From Hyperoplus lanceolatus (Eukaryota; Chordata; Actinopteri; Uranoscopiformes; Ammodytidae), in the NCBI GenBank assembly GCA_026929865.2, contig CM049403.1, positions 7,511,001 to 7,575,000 on the forward strand: DNA of 64,000 nt, given 5' to 3'. The notes below the pieces were generated by a model, which worked only from the letters and a program-made list of their open reading frames with translations, was not told the origin of the DNA and did no database searches. Positions 1 to 18,383 of this stretch are shown here, one piece after another. Position 1 is the stretch's first letter. Every line of letters starts with the position of its first letter. Position numbers and translations under genes: made by a program.

Positions 1-1722
<1,722 letters not shown>

Positions 1723-2354
1723 GGCCCTGAGGGTCTTTGCGGCAATTCTAATTAAGCCCATCCAGAAACAGAGGAGCTGGATTGAGCCAGTTTTCTCATC
1801 GGGGTTTCCACCAAGAGCCTCTTTTGTCATGAACACATAGCCAATTACAAAGCTAAACAATGGAGTGGTGAAGTCTCATATGCCTCTCCACAAAGACCAG
1901 ACACTATGGACATCTCCAAATATCCATAAGCATGGAGTGACTTTGGGAAAACACTCTCACTGTCCTAAGACGTGCCATCAAATGTGCATTTGTTTTTAAC
2001 GCATGGACCAAATTGGTGGACATAAGACTTGAAGGAGTCAGCAGTTTTGAAGAACGCTCTCAAAATCACTTTTTGTCAAAATCAGTGAATATCTCTTTAA
2101 GATCTGCTACCCATCTGTACTATGTGTGTGCTGACTCCTCCTTTAAATCATACTAACAAAATATTGCCTTTTTTTCGTGCTGTGCTCCGGCTCCCTTTTG
2201 GTTGCTATTACGCACGTGGACAGAAAGGTTTACAACAAGTGTTCTCCAATATCGCTGACTCCACCTTTCTAACAGAAAATTGCACGTTCAACTCCCTGTG
2301 GTATACAACCCAGAGTTATATTATGTTTCCAGGGGAACACTACAGATCAAATAA

Positions 2355-5240
<2,886 letters not shown>

Positions 5241-5285
5241 TGAAATGTTGTAATGATGGGTTAAAACCATCATTACAACATTTCA
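5241..5285. repeat. Perfect hairpin, 19-bp arms and 7-nt loop
   Basis: The left arm (5241-5259, TGAAATGTTGTAATGATGG) is exactly complementary to the right arm (5267-5285). The loop is GTTAAAA. No inverted-repeat element family is obvious around it, and no longer miRNA-like precursor stem extends beyond the arms. Confidence 0.9.
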
Positions 5286-6986
5286 AATCATCATTCCAGG
5301 TTGTGAGACTTACAACAAATAAGGAAACTCCAATTTTAGGTTCTACCCCAAAGTAAACACAGGCATGGCAACTGTCCTAGAGCGCCGCTGATGTTTTTAC
5401 GTGTGTGGTGGGGAAAAGTTGTAATAAGGCGTTCTTGTTCTTTTTCTTGCTCTTATATTTGCACACATCTAGTGTTTGGCCTTTGGGCAGCGTGAGTGGA
5501 ACAAATGGGAGCAAAGTGGTTGTTTTTGGAGGTGAAAACATGACTAATTTATTTTCCACACTAAGCTTTTCCCAGCTGGTGTGGCATGCATAGTCCAACC
5601 AATACAAACCTACTTCTGTCTCCCGTTAAGGCTACTGCGGCCTTGGTAAGAAAGTTCACTTTACTACTCGCAAAAATACACCAGTTAATGAGGGCAATAA
5701 CATAAGCTTATTATTGTCCTGACTTGTTGGAAATAAGACCATCCCACATTGCATCTGACATATCCCCAAACATCCTGTCCTAATACCAGTCGTCTGAACA
5801 GCATCCTCGTGTGTACCCCTCATGCCAAAAGACATACACCCCCCCCCCCCCCCCCGCTCTCAGACAAGAGAGTAACGGCACCAAACCATTTCACTGTGTC
5901 ACGTGTTTTCAACTCAGTGCGGGCTGAAACAATTCTTCCTTTCATTTTTTGGAGAAACAGGAGATGCCAGATAATCTCCTAAATATGTGTTGTATTTCTT
6001 CTTCTGCCTTCGACCTGGTCAGGGAGGATAGAGGCAGGCCTTTGTTTTGGCGGGGTGGGGTGGGTGGGGGAGGTCTTCCTGGCTCACAGGAAGTGATTGC
6101 AGTGGGACAGTGAGGGACACTCATCTCTGGGAGACAGGAGGGGGGAATGCGCGAAGACGTATCCCTTTTTGATCACGGCCTGCTGACGGATCGCCCGGAG
6201 AAAGGCAAAATGGGGGATCATACCGGGGCCCGATGACAAGAGGCCAATTTTGATGTCCCTTTTCTCTCATTGCGGTGCTTCTCTTTCAAGCCCAAAAAAA
6301 ATCTGGGGCTTGAGCAGCCTGGGAAAATGGCCTTCTACCCCTCCACCTTTCCCAGTCAAATAGTTGACAGGGAAAACCAAAAAAGCTAAAATGGAAATTT
6401 AGATGAATTTTGAGACTAAAATAAACTGCCCCTTGCACGTGTCTTCATTGTAGTTGCAAATGAATAGGTTTCCTGATTGCTTTGTAGATTTTTTTTTTGC
6501 AGGATAAAACATTCATTGGGAGTTTTTATTTTTAGCCGTGGTCACTCTTTTGTCTTTATGCCTGGTTTAATTAATGCATTTATCCATTAGCCAAATGGAC
6601 ATCGCAAGCACACGTGAAAAGGGGGTTATCAGAGTAGTGTAATCCTGTGAAAAGCGGACAAAGTGAGACCAAAGCGCTGAAATAAAAAAGTGGGTCTATG
6701 TAAAACAAAAACAAGGGGGCACCGCTTCGTTTCCATCCCCAGATTGTTTAATTGAAAAATGTTGACCCATGTGAGAAACATTATATCTGAGCATCTGAAC
6801 ATCAAGCGCCATCTTCAGTGTAACTATAACCTCAAAGGCCACATGGTCCCGCAGTGTTTATAATGCATTAGTGGAACAAACTCCACACTGTACTCTCTTT
6901 TACAAATCCCACCTGGCCATGTATTAGTTGCAGATGTGGCCCTCATTCATAATGAACTAATAATGTTTTTGTTAGATTGTTTTCCT
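5286..6986. other. Gene-free stretch with C17 run
   Basis: Contains a run of 17 C at 5839-5855. The block at about 5990-6350 is GC-rich and non-repetitive, and 6540-6600 holds clustered TAATTA-type motifs (for example TTAATTAATGCATTTA). This could be regulatory, but nothing here proves it. No host exon was seen. Confidence 0.4.
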
Positions 6987-7037
6987 TCCCTCCCTACCTC
7001 CCTCCCTCCCTCCCTCCCTCGCGCGCACACACACACA

Positions 7038-7097
<60 letters not shown>

Positions 7098-7105
7098 CAC
7101 ACACA
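6987..7105. repeat. Compound CCCT / GCAC / AC microsatellite
   Basis: A CCCT tetranucleotide tract runs to 7020 and is followed directly by (AC)n, then (GCAC)n, then (AC)n up to 7105. The change of unit within one array suggests slippage on top of point changes. Confidence 0.95.
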
Positions 7106-7655
7106 GACGGGGCTAATCTGTCCTGGAGGTGTGGCAGCGCAAGGAAAAGATATTGCACCCCGCATGAAACATAGACTTTGGAATGCGCTGTTGTTAGATA
7201 GCAGGCTTTGAATGGTCTTAATGTGAATTGAGTGGATTCTAAATCATACAATAACAGCTCTTTCTCATTATGGAGTCACCTTCCTGTATCAGCCAAGATT
7301 ATAATGACTCATTGTTAGAGGTAAAGTTAATCACAGTATGAGCTCTTCAACCTGCGCAAGTGGAAGCGCACCAAGAGTTCAGCCCCTCGTCTTATTAAAT
7401 GGCTTTGACTGCATTTGAGGCATTTATTAAAATACACAGGAGGAAATGACTGGGGGTCAAAATGAGCCAATACATTTGTATTTTTTTAAAAGCAGGTATA
7501 AGAATCTAATCTGAAAACAATAATATTTAGTGATGAGGAACAGATTGATTGACAAAGTCATGAACAATTAGAAAGATGAGATACCGGTGAGATATGACAA
7601 GGTGTTTACCTCTGGGGTCAAAATGACCTCAGTCGGTAAGATGAGGGTTAATAAA

Positions 7656-8130
7656 TACTAGTCAGGCTAACCGAATGTAGACAACAGGGATTGCGCTCGC
7701 TACAGGTAATGTTGCCAAACTCCTCCCCTTCCCCTTCCCCTTCCTCTTCTGCTAATACATATACTGTAGGCCAACCTCACTTTTATATAATGTTCAATGT
7801 AATTTTATCTCCATGAAAGTTTTCAATGCATGTATTGGCGTGAGAGAAATATGAATAAATATGTACTGTTAAGTATTCCTATTAAAAGTGTAGTCAGCGA
7901 TTCTTGAGAGGCTCCGTAGCCTAGGGTGTGTGTAGTCTGTAGTGAAAGCATATTCAGTTTTCACCAGCTTGCATTTGAGTCACACTGGCATGGTGACCTT
8001 TAAAGGCATACTAAGCATCTCCAGAGAACGTTTGTTTATGTTTATACTAGTCTGGCTAACCAGATATCGACAACTTGTACAGCGCTCCTGCTAGATACCA
8101 GCGTCAAACTCCTCCCCTTCCTCTTTCCTG
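7656..8130. repeat. Pair of related dispersed repeat blocks
   Basis: Two blocks, about 7656-7740 and 8045-8125, share the same text: 'actagtc(a/t)ggctaacc' followed by 'gacaac' and a 'caaactcctccccttcc' pyrimidine stretch. They are in the same orientation, about 390 bp apart. They look like two copies of one short element; the family is not recognised. Confidence 0.6.
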
Positions 8131-8409
8131 CAGGAAGCCTACCGTTAATGCTCTGCCCAGAATGGGAGGCATCAGAAAGTGCGCACGTGTGTTTGATACG
8201 GTTTGATAGCATTCAGCTCATAATGTTGCTGTACACACGGCTTGTCATTAACGGTGTTGGTCGGCATCTTTTATAATAGGTCCATGGCCGGCACCAAATT
8301 GCTAGCCTGGCACCGCCCGCCTAACTACTTCCGCTCAATTTTCATTTCACTTCAGGAGTCAGTCTGGGGCTGCGGTGCATTCATTTGTTCCTGCTCGTCC
8401 AGATTTTTG

Positions 8410-8690
8410 GGGCATGGCAGGAATGTGCCTGAGCACGTTGCAGCATTACCATACATGGAAAATCCGGATTGACCTACGAAGATAAATCCCGGAAATTTGA
8501 ACAAGTGAATCGCGACCGGCGTTCCTAGTGTTTAGCGCTCTGCAGAGCCACCCCAGACGGTCAGAAGGGAATACGTCTAAATGCATGTAAGTCATCATTT
8601 GACACTTTAGTATGGTTAAACATGACTATACATCATTATACCAACGTTAAGGTCATAAAAGTTGAAAAAGCATAATAGGTGCTCTTTGAA
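8410..8690 (+). mobile_element. Fragment of a second short inverted-repeat element
   Basis: From about 8480 to 8690 the sequence matches the right half of the element at 54665-55284: shared 'ggaaatttgaacaag'-like, 'ggaatacgtc(g/t)aaatgcatg' and 'tatggttaaacatgacta' blocks, ending in an inverted end that reads 'cataataggtgctcttt'. The left half and the tRNA-like block of the other copy are missing. It sits inside the split element at 8303-10395. Confidence 0.7.
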
Positions 8691-9044
8691 ACCCGGAACT
8701 CGGAAATGTCCGACTTGGTAGTTCCGAGTTCCGACCTGTCTGTGTTCCAGTGCATCTGCTCGGGAAAGTATGGAAGCCTACAACCTTTCTCATCCAAATA
8801 ACTAAACGTTAGGCTCTAGCAAGTTACTGTTGCCAGGTACCGGTAGATCCATAGACAATATGTGGTGAAGTCGGAAATTTCCGAGTTCCCAGTATAACTG
8901 GAACGCACCGTCAGAAGCCGGCTCATGACATACGTCATGACCAAACGTTATGCGATTGGTTGGCTGATCCAGAGTGGCACTGGGCAGATCCAATCGTTTT
9001 AAACTTCAACAGAAACCCGCCTCCAAGTGAGTGAACGTTTGCCC

Positions 9045-10330
9045 ATAAGGTCCTCAATGACATCCAATTAAACACAGACAGTGGCAAAAGTTCTGTTTTA
9101 GTTTTACTGGATCTCAGTGCCGCTTTTGACACAGTTGACCACAGCATATTACTAGATCGACTAGCAAACTGGGTTGGACTCTCTGGAACTGTACTAAACT
9201 GGTTTGAATCCTACTTAAAGGACAGAGATGACTATGTGTCAATTGGCAATTTCACATCTGAGCGGACACATATTGAATGCGGGGCCCCCCAATGTTCCAT
9301 TCTTGGGCCTCTTCTGTTTAACATCTACATGCTCCCACTAGCTCATATTATGAATAAGAACAAATTATGCTACCATAATTATGCAGACGACACACAAATT
9401 TACATAACCATATCACCAGGAGACTACAGTCCGATACAGGCATTGAGTAAGTGCATTGAACAAATCAATGATTGGATGTGCCAAAATTTCCTTCAATTAA
9501 ACAACGACAAAACTGAAGTAATTGTCTTTGGTGCCAAAGATGAACAATTAAAAGTCAGCGCACAGCTTACATCTGTTATGCTAGAAACCACACACCAAGC
9601 CAGAAATCTTGGTGTTGTCATAGACTCCAACTTGAATTTCAAGAAACACATTAAATCAATTAATAAGTCAGCATACTACCACCTTAAAAACATATCAAGA
9701 ATTAAAGGACTTATGTCTCAGCAAGATTTAGAAAAACTTGTCCATGCATTTATCTTTAGTAGACTTGACTACTGTAACAGTGTCCTTGCAGGCCTTCCAA
9801 AAAAATCTATCAGACAGCTTCAGCTAATTCAGAACGCTGCTGCTCGAGTCCTCACTAGAACCAAAAAAGTGGATCACATTATCCCAGTTCTGAGGTCTTT
9901 ACACTGGCTTCCTGTCACTCAAAGAATTGATTTCAAAATACTGATGTTGGTTTATAAAGCACTAAATGGTGATGTTGGTTTATAAAGCACTAACTCTTGG
10001 GACAGGTTTACTTACAGTCCCAAGAGTTAGGACTGAACGAGGAGAAGCAGCTTTTAGTTTTTATGCACCAAATATCTGGAACAAACTCCCAGAAAACTTG
10101 AGGTCTGCTGCAACCTTCAGTTCTTTTAAATCGAGTCTGAAGACTTTTCTGTTTCCATTTTAACCTGTACTTTTTATTTTATTGAATTGTTTTACTTCTT
10201 TTCATTCGCTTTTAAATGTCTTCTAATGTGTTTTATGTATTTTAATCTTGCCCCTGTAAAGCACTTTGAGTGGCCTTGTGTTTGAATTGTGCTATATAAA
10301 TAAACTTGCCTTGCCTTGCTTTGCCTTGCC
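9045..10330 (+). mobile_element. L2-type LINE, 5'-truncated, reverse transcriptase C-terminal half
   Basis: A non-LTR retrotransposon fragment. Translation from about 9048 gives the palm region of a reverse transcriptase, with LDLSAAFDTVDH upstream and the catalytic YADDTQIYI box at 9380-9406. It continues into the thumb/C-terminal region (LVHAFIFSRLDYCN, SLHWLPVTQRIDFKIL). The longest open frame is 9236-9985 and a second piece, 9966-10163, carries the end of the ORF (FYAPNIWNKLPENLRS). The 3' end has the typical fish L2 tail: 'gctatataaataaa' followed by TTGCC repeats to about 10330. The endonuclease and 5' part are absent. At the break between the two frames a 23-bp direct repeat and an inverted repeat mark a deletion. 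Inserted in a short inverted-repeat element. Confidence 0.9.
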
Positions 10331-10404
10331 ATAGAGCAGTTCCAGACTTTCTGTACAAATGAAATGAAGTACGATGGTCTGGTTGGACCAGGCTACCAAA
10401 TTGC

Positions 10405-10876
10405 ACTATTTTATTTTTATTTTATTTTATTTTGAAAGGACTACTTGCGGCTTCCTGGGCTTAGCGCCGCCCAAGAAGATTGTGATTGGTTGAAAGAAAT
10501 GAAAATGGGCCAGCCCAGTTCCCCCTATACTCAAAAGGATATAGCTTGGTACCAGACCATACTACTAGCTGTAGTTTGGTTTGGCTGTGCGATGTTTATT
10601 ACCGAAGCCTTTGACGCTCAGAGCGAATGGCCGGGTTGTTCCCCGAAATGTGTATCCACTACGTTGTGGCCGCAGTTAAACATGTCCAGCTGCTGGCTCT
10701 GAACCAGGCTTCATAGATCAATGTTAGTGGAGCCTTGGCTGTGTGTAAACACCTGACTTTTTTTCAGTGAGCACACACTACGGACAGGTAGAGGATGGTG
10801 AGTAGATATTAGCTGATTTTGACAAAAAGTGTTCTAGATTACAATCACTTGGATGCCTTTATGACATGAAGACACA
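10405..10876. other. Gene-free stretch
   Basis: A short TTTTA-rich run lies near 10405-10435. The 85-residue frame at 10445-10702 has no recognisable domain. No RNA gene was seen. Confidence 0.5.
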
Positions 10877-13114
10877 AGCCCCTTTTACACAGCCAGTGAA
10901 AGCCGGGAATATCCGCCCTGCTGTATAAATGCGACCGTTGCGGAACGAGGGAAGAAAGGTGCGAGAGATTGTTCCAGGAATTTTACTACTGAGGTGGAAT
11001 AATGAGATATTACCGTGGCCCAGGGGCTCTTAATTCCACGACATTTGATACTAGGGGGACAGACTTCAGCAGGCAAAGGGAGACGCGGGGAAGTAGGATC
11101 AGGGTTCAACAGGTTTACTTTATTAAAGGTTGACTCAAAGTTACAAGCTAGCTTCAACAATACAGATGCTACCTATACATTGCCATCATAACCTCCTGTT
11201 CAGATATTACTAGAATTAACCTACTCTCAACCGAACTTTGAAAAGGGGAGCCCCGAAAACCCTAGTCATCTTTCTCGGGCAAAAGAGCGCGCCTTGAGGC
11301 CAGGCTCTATGCCTTTTATCAGGCAGTTGTGTGTGTGTGCCTGTGTGCGTGTGTCTACCAGTGTGTGAGTGAGAGTGTGCATGTGAGTGCATGTGTGTAT
11401 GTGTGTGTGTAACAGATCTAGTGTCAGAGCTAGGCTATTTGCAGCATGATGTTGCAAAGTGTCCCTATCTTCTGCTGTGTTCGCAACACCTGTTGTTATT
11501 GCTGTTTGTGTGCGGTGTGGCAACAAATTCCTATACTACCTCGGGGGGTAGTAAGATTCCCGACACAATCAGTTCCGCCTCTCTGTTTACATGCTCCAGC
11601 TTGTTGTTGCGGAACAGGGGGGTTTGACCATAGTATAAACAGGAAGAGAGTTGAAGGTCGGTGTTTAACATTAATCACAGCGGCCTGATGTCCCGTAAAA
11701 ATCACCTAATAAAAGGAACGGCTTATAATCTAGCTAATCATAAGGTCCGTTGCTCAATCCAAACCCCCGCGCTTCATTTTGCAGAGTGTATGAGTCTATT
11801 TCTGCCCAGGAGAAGTTGTACAATGGGAAAGCTAGGCTAGGCTAAGCCAGGCTGCGACCGGATCGCCGCCGCTATTATTATCCTAAGTCTGAGCGTATAC
11901 AGAGCGGCCAAGTCTCACGCTTTGGCCGTGAGACACACGCATATCAACCAGTTCACACGCTCACACGCCACACCTCCAATTTCTCACGAAGAGAAATGAA
12001 TCCCCGTAATATATATATATTTTTTTGGTACTTTTACTTTGAAAGTCCTATTTTGAAAAGCTAAACGGACTGAGTTCCGTGACATCCTCTTTCTGCCATG
12101 CTTTCTGCACGCGCGGTTTCTTTATAGGTCCATGTATCCATGGCCATGAGCAGCCCGTAGCCGCAGCAGCCACTTGGCAAACCACCAGGGCCAAGCCCCC
12201 CTGCGTTACACTACAAAACTAATAAAAGACCGCCGCCTCCCAGTCCCGCCCTTTGTTCAAATTATATGGAAAATTAATGACAACAAGGACGCCGGTATTA
12301 AATGAACAAAGAGGTAAGAACACCTTAATTCAAATCAGTCACTTCACTTGATATATTCAAGCTTGTTTTGCATTATGTTATTGGGCTGGTTGACACACCA
12401 ACACATTTTTGTTCTAAAATGTTGTCAACATTAATTGAATGAATGTATTGAGTAACTAAGCTTAGAGGTTACTGTGGGAAAAATATGTTCTGAGAAGACA
12501 TCAAGTGTCATAGATTTAATATAATAATGGTGAATTGAAATTGGATAATTGGATAACCCATACAATGTTGAATACATATAGAATAATTACCTTTATTACA
12601 GTTTAACCAAATGTTTTAACAATAGGCTACAGGAGATATTTGAAAGCACTACACATGCATTGTAGGCTATTCAATTAAATTTGTGTCAGCGAAACCGTGA
12701 ATGTCCTCTTTTACTTTACATAAAAATGAATGCAGAAAAGGCACACATTGCTTCATAAAAATTCACCAGAATGCAGGACTTTGCAATTCATGAATTTGTT
12801 TATTTTGATAAGATTTTTGATGTTTTATCACATTTTCCAATTGTCTTTTATTTCTGATTTATTATGAACAATATGTAAACTTGCAGGACACTAGCAAAAA
12901 TGATTGGGTGGGAAAGAGGACACGGTTTTGGGTCCCTCGGTCAAAAAATCTCACTCCAAACTTTTGGTGAAACTTGGGAGCCCTGGCGTATATCCACACT
13001 TTATTTCTGCCTACAGTAACGTGACTTCACACACTGCGTGTATGTGTATGTGTATGTGTATGTCTGATTGGCAGATCTCTGCCCTCACAAAGAGACTCGC
13101 TCACAGCCAACCTG

Positions 13115-13186
<72 letters not shown>

Positions 13187-13564
13187 AGAGGTGAAGCGAA
13201 TTGATTTTGTCAGTTTGGTTAACAGTCCCAGTGATGTTGGACTCAGCGCATAGCGAGATCAACTGGCACATCGTGGGGACAGTAAAATACGGCCCTCTTA
13301 CTGCAAGCTCCAGCACTTCTGCTCTCAATTCACCGGCCAGTGTTGTTGTAAAGCAGCTGACCTGCGCGGCGCTAAATGTTTACGTCACACCTGACGCTGT
13401 TTACAAGCGCCTCTTTCATTCCGGAACACTGTAAAAGGGGCTACTGATGCGCCAGCAGGCCGGCGTTGCTTGGTTCTGTGTAAATAACACAGAAGCAAGC
13501 AAAGCCAGCATTTTGGAGTGATGTTGTTCCGTCAATATGCCGCAATCTCTGTGTAAAAGGGGCT
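10877..13564. mobile_element. Region bounded by inverted ends AGCCCCTTTTACAC
   Basis: The left end AGCCCCTTTTACACAG (10877) is the inverted match of CTGTGTAAAAGGGGCT (ending 13564). A second, closely related right end stops at 13442 (ACTGTAAAAGGGGCT), so at least two copies of one element family are stacked at the right. The interior of about 2.3 kb has no intact transposase. It contains an AC/GT tract around 11330-11410 and a 68-bp CA array. Either this is one composite element or several independent copies plus other insertions. Confidence 0.55.
13115..13182. repeat. (CA)n microsatellite, about 68 bp
   Basis: A perfect CA array followed by degenerate GACACAGAG. It lies inside the region bounded by AGCCCC ends. 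Confidence 0.97.
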
Positions 13565-14255
13565 ACAGTTTGGAGGCCTTACAGAAAAACATAGATGAAG
13601 CAAGCAAGCCATATAGGACATCGAGGTTATGAAATGCTTGCTTGATTGCCCATCTTCAAACTATTATTTTACTTTGAGCTTTTCCTGAGATAAGACTTTG
13701 AGGATGAAAACTAACAGATGTGTCTGGGAAACGTAACACTATCATAGGGTAACAATCAGGACAAAGCTGCTAACGTTACACCCAGGTTTGATATAGTAGC
13801 AACAGGAATTGCTAGGCCCAGGCAGAGGTGAAATACTAGCCTACAAAGTGAATGTCCCAGTCTTTTAGGGGGCTTTTTCTATCCAATGCTGACACCATCA
13901 AAAGCATGGTGTTAGTTAGTTAGTTAGTTAGCTAATAATAATTAGAAAGTCAAGCACTTGTGGTGCAGTGCACTAATGGGTGCTCTTAAATAGCACGCTA
14001 TGCAGTGTCATGCAGGCTAGAAAAGGGTTTGGAGCTGTTTCACCATAAATGAACCATGCAAATATGTGTGATCCACCGCATGGCCAATGTAGTGCCTTTT
14101 AGTTAAAAAAATGTCCTTGCTCCTGAGAGCCTGTCTACTGTAAGTGGTGAGCTAGTTAGCCAGACATGCTAACATTTGCAGCGAACAATAGAGGAACAAA
14201 GCCTTTAAGTGTCCATTAGTGCTCTAATTATACAGCCCTACAGTATGCACATCAC

Positions 14256-14590
14256 TAGCCTGGCATCGCCCGCCTACCTACTTCCACTCAATTTTTAATT
14301 TCCTATCAGTAGTCAGTCTGGGTCCGCAGTATATTTGCGGATTTTCTCAGACAGAATTTTGGCTCTCCAATCAGCGAACAGAGTGAGTGGCTGAGAAGCC
14401 GTCGCATGACATACGTCATGACCAAACGTTATTCGATTGGTTGGCCGATCCAGAGTGGCACTGGGCAGATCCAATAGTTTTAAACTTCAACAGACACCCG
14501 CCTTCAAGAGAGTTAACTGTTGTCAATTGAGCGATTCCAGACCTTCTGTACAAATGAAATGAAGTATGATGGTCTGGTAGGAATAGGCTA
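14256..14590 (+). mobile_element. Intact 335-bp short inverted-repeat element
   Basis: Starts TAGCCTGGCATCGCCCGCC and ends GGAATAGGCTA. Identical 9-bp direct repeats GCACATCAC flank it at 14247-14255 and 14591-14599, which proves insertion of a complete unit. It has no coding capacity. It is the reference copy for the split copy at 8303-10395 and the internally deleted copy near 26700-26813. Confidence 0.88.
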
Positions 14591-14599
14591 GCACATCAC

Positions 14600-16906
<2,307 letters not shown>

Positions 16907-17529
16907 CTTTTTCCTGTGGAAAGGTATTTGGGAGTGAGTGTGAATGATACATCTGGTGGTATTCTAAATGTTCCTATTGTCAACATGAAACGGCCCTCAT
17001 GAAGAGGCCAAAGGCAACAGTGGATTGATCCTACTCTGCCATACAGCTCCAATGTTGAACAAAAACTATTTTACTACATCAATACGTTTAAGAGGCGGTT
17101 CTCTCCTTACCATGATGTACACACTGTAGCTGTATTTTTGAGTCAATCCCACATCCTGCCATCCTGCTGCTGTATACTTTTCTCTGGCTCATTAAATGTG
17201 GAATAATCCACAGCTGAAAATAGTCCCCAGAGAATGCACTCTTTTACTTCTGTTTGACTCATATTTGCTACAATCTACAGTGCTGCCCAGCTGTTTTGCT
17301 GTTTTAGGAAAGTCTTTTTCTAAAGATAGAAATATATGTTTGTGAGCTGCTTTTAAGGATTTGCCTCTTCAGTAGGAGACAATGGGCTCAGGCTTAGAGC
17401 CAAGAACATGGTCGTCCAGTTCTTTCCCAGGGACAGACTGTACATGGGATTTGATGACAACAAATTAAATTTTTTGACAAATAAATAAATAAATAAAATA
17501 CATTAAAAAGATATCCCTCTTCATTATAG

Positions 17530-18383
17530 TCCTAGATTACGTGCTCAGAAAAGCCATTAGTGGGCGGGAGCAGGACCTCGGCTTCACCCTAACCCCAAGG
17601 AGGTCAAAGCGACACCCTGCAGTTGTCCTGACAGACCTGGACTACGCGGATGACATCAGCCTGCTTTCCAGCAACATGGAGCAAGCACAGGAACTCCTGA
17701 ACAGAGTGGAGCTGGAGTGCGCCAAGGTTAGCCTTAGGCTAAACGCCAAGAAAACAGAGGTCATCACCTACAACATCTCACCAGAGCATCAACCGCTGAC
17801 AACAACTGGTGGCACTGTGCTGAAGGAAGTCGAGGACTTCAAGTATCTGGGCTCATGGGTGAACTCAACCGAGCAGGACCTAAAGGTGAGGAAGGCACTC
17901 GCATGAACGGCATGACCTGTGTGTGGAACACCAACCTCCCCCGTCAAATCAAACTCAGCTTCTTCTTTGCAACGTTAGAGTCTGTTCTCCTCTACGGCAG
18001 CGAATGCTGGTCCCTGAAGCCAACCTTGCAGAAGTCTCTAGACGGGTGCTACACCAGAATGCTGCATGCAGTACTAAACATCAGCAAGAGCACACGTTAC
18101 TAACAGTAACCTGTATGAAGGATTACCAAGGGTTAGCGAGAAAGTAGCTTGCAGGAGAATGAGACTGTCAGGACACTGCCAAAGACACCAAGAGCTGCCA
18201 GCCAGCAAACTGGTACTATGGGAACCAAATCATGGTCATCGGTCTTGAGAACGTCCTACACTAACCTACGTGGATGTCCTCAAGAAGGATGCAGGAGTGC
18301 AAAGTACCAATGAACTGGCCAGATGTATGGAGAATCGGGATGACTGGAAGCAACAATGGAGGGCTCGTCTGAGGACGACCTAG
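17530..18383 (+). mobile_element. LINE reverse transcriptase fragment (RTE-like), decayed
   Basis: The frame from 17541 encodes the C-terminal part of a non-LTR reverse transcriptase: the catalytic LDYADDISLLS box near 17637-17669, then LNAKKTEVITYN and a DFKYLGSWV block. After about 17890 the frame shifts, and a second frame carries the typical GSECWSLK segment. The 3' part ends with DDWKQQWRARLRTT and a stop at 18381-18383. At least one frameshift and the missing 5' part show it is dead. The clade (RTE versus a relative) is inferred from these motifs only. It is not related to the L2-type copy at 9045. Confidence 0.85.

Larger units (their letters stand above)
8303..10395 (+). mobile_element. 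Short inverted-repeat element split by two later insertions
   Basis: Starts TAGCCTGGCACCGCCCGCC and ends GGACCAGGCTA, so the ends are inverted repeats. It is flanked by identical 9-bp direct repeats CCAAATTGC at 8294-8302 and 10396-10404. Compared with the intact copy at 14256-14590, its parts lie at about 8303-8400, 8915-9035 and 10335-10395. The gaps are filled by another short element and by an L2-type LINE. The 9-bp duplications suggest a Mutator-like origin, which is inference. Confidence 0.85.

Noticed and set aside
6987-7105. CRISPR-like repeat array
   Set aside because: Units are 2-4 bp with no unique spacers; it is a compound microsatellite.
9236-9985. Longest single open frame in the window, as a host gene
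   Set aside because: It is the reverse transcriptase of an L2-type LINE, with a 3' TTGCC tail and a broken C-terminus.
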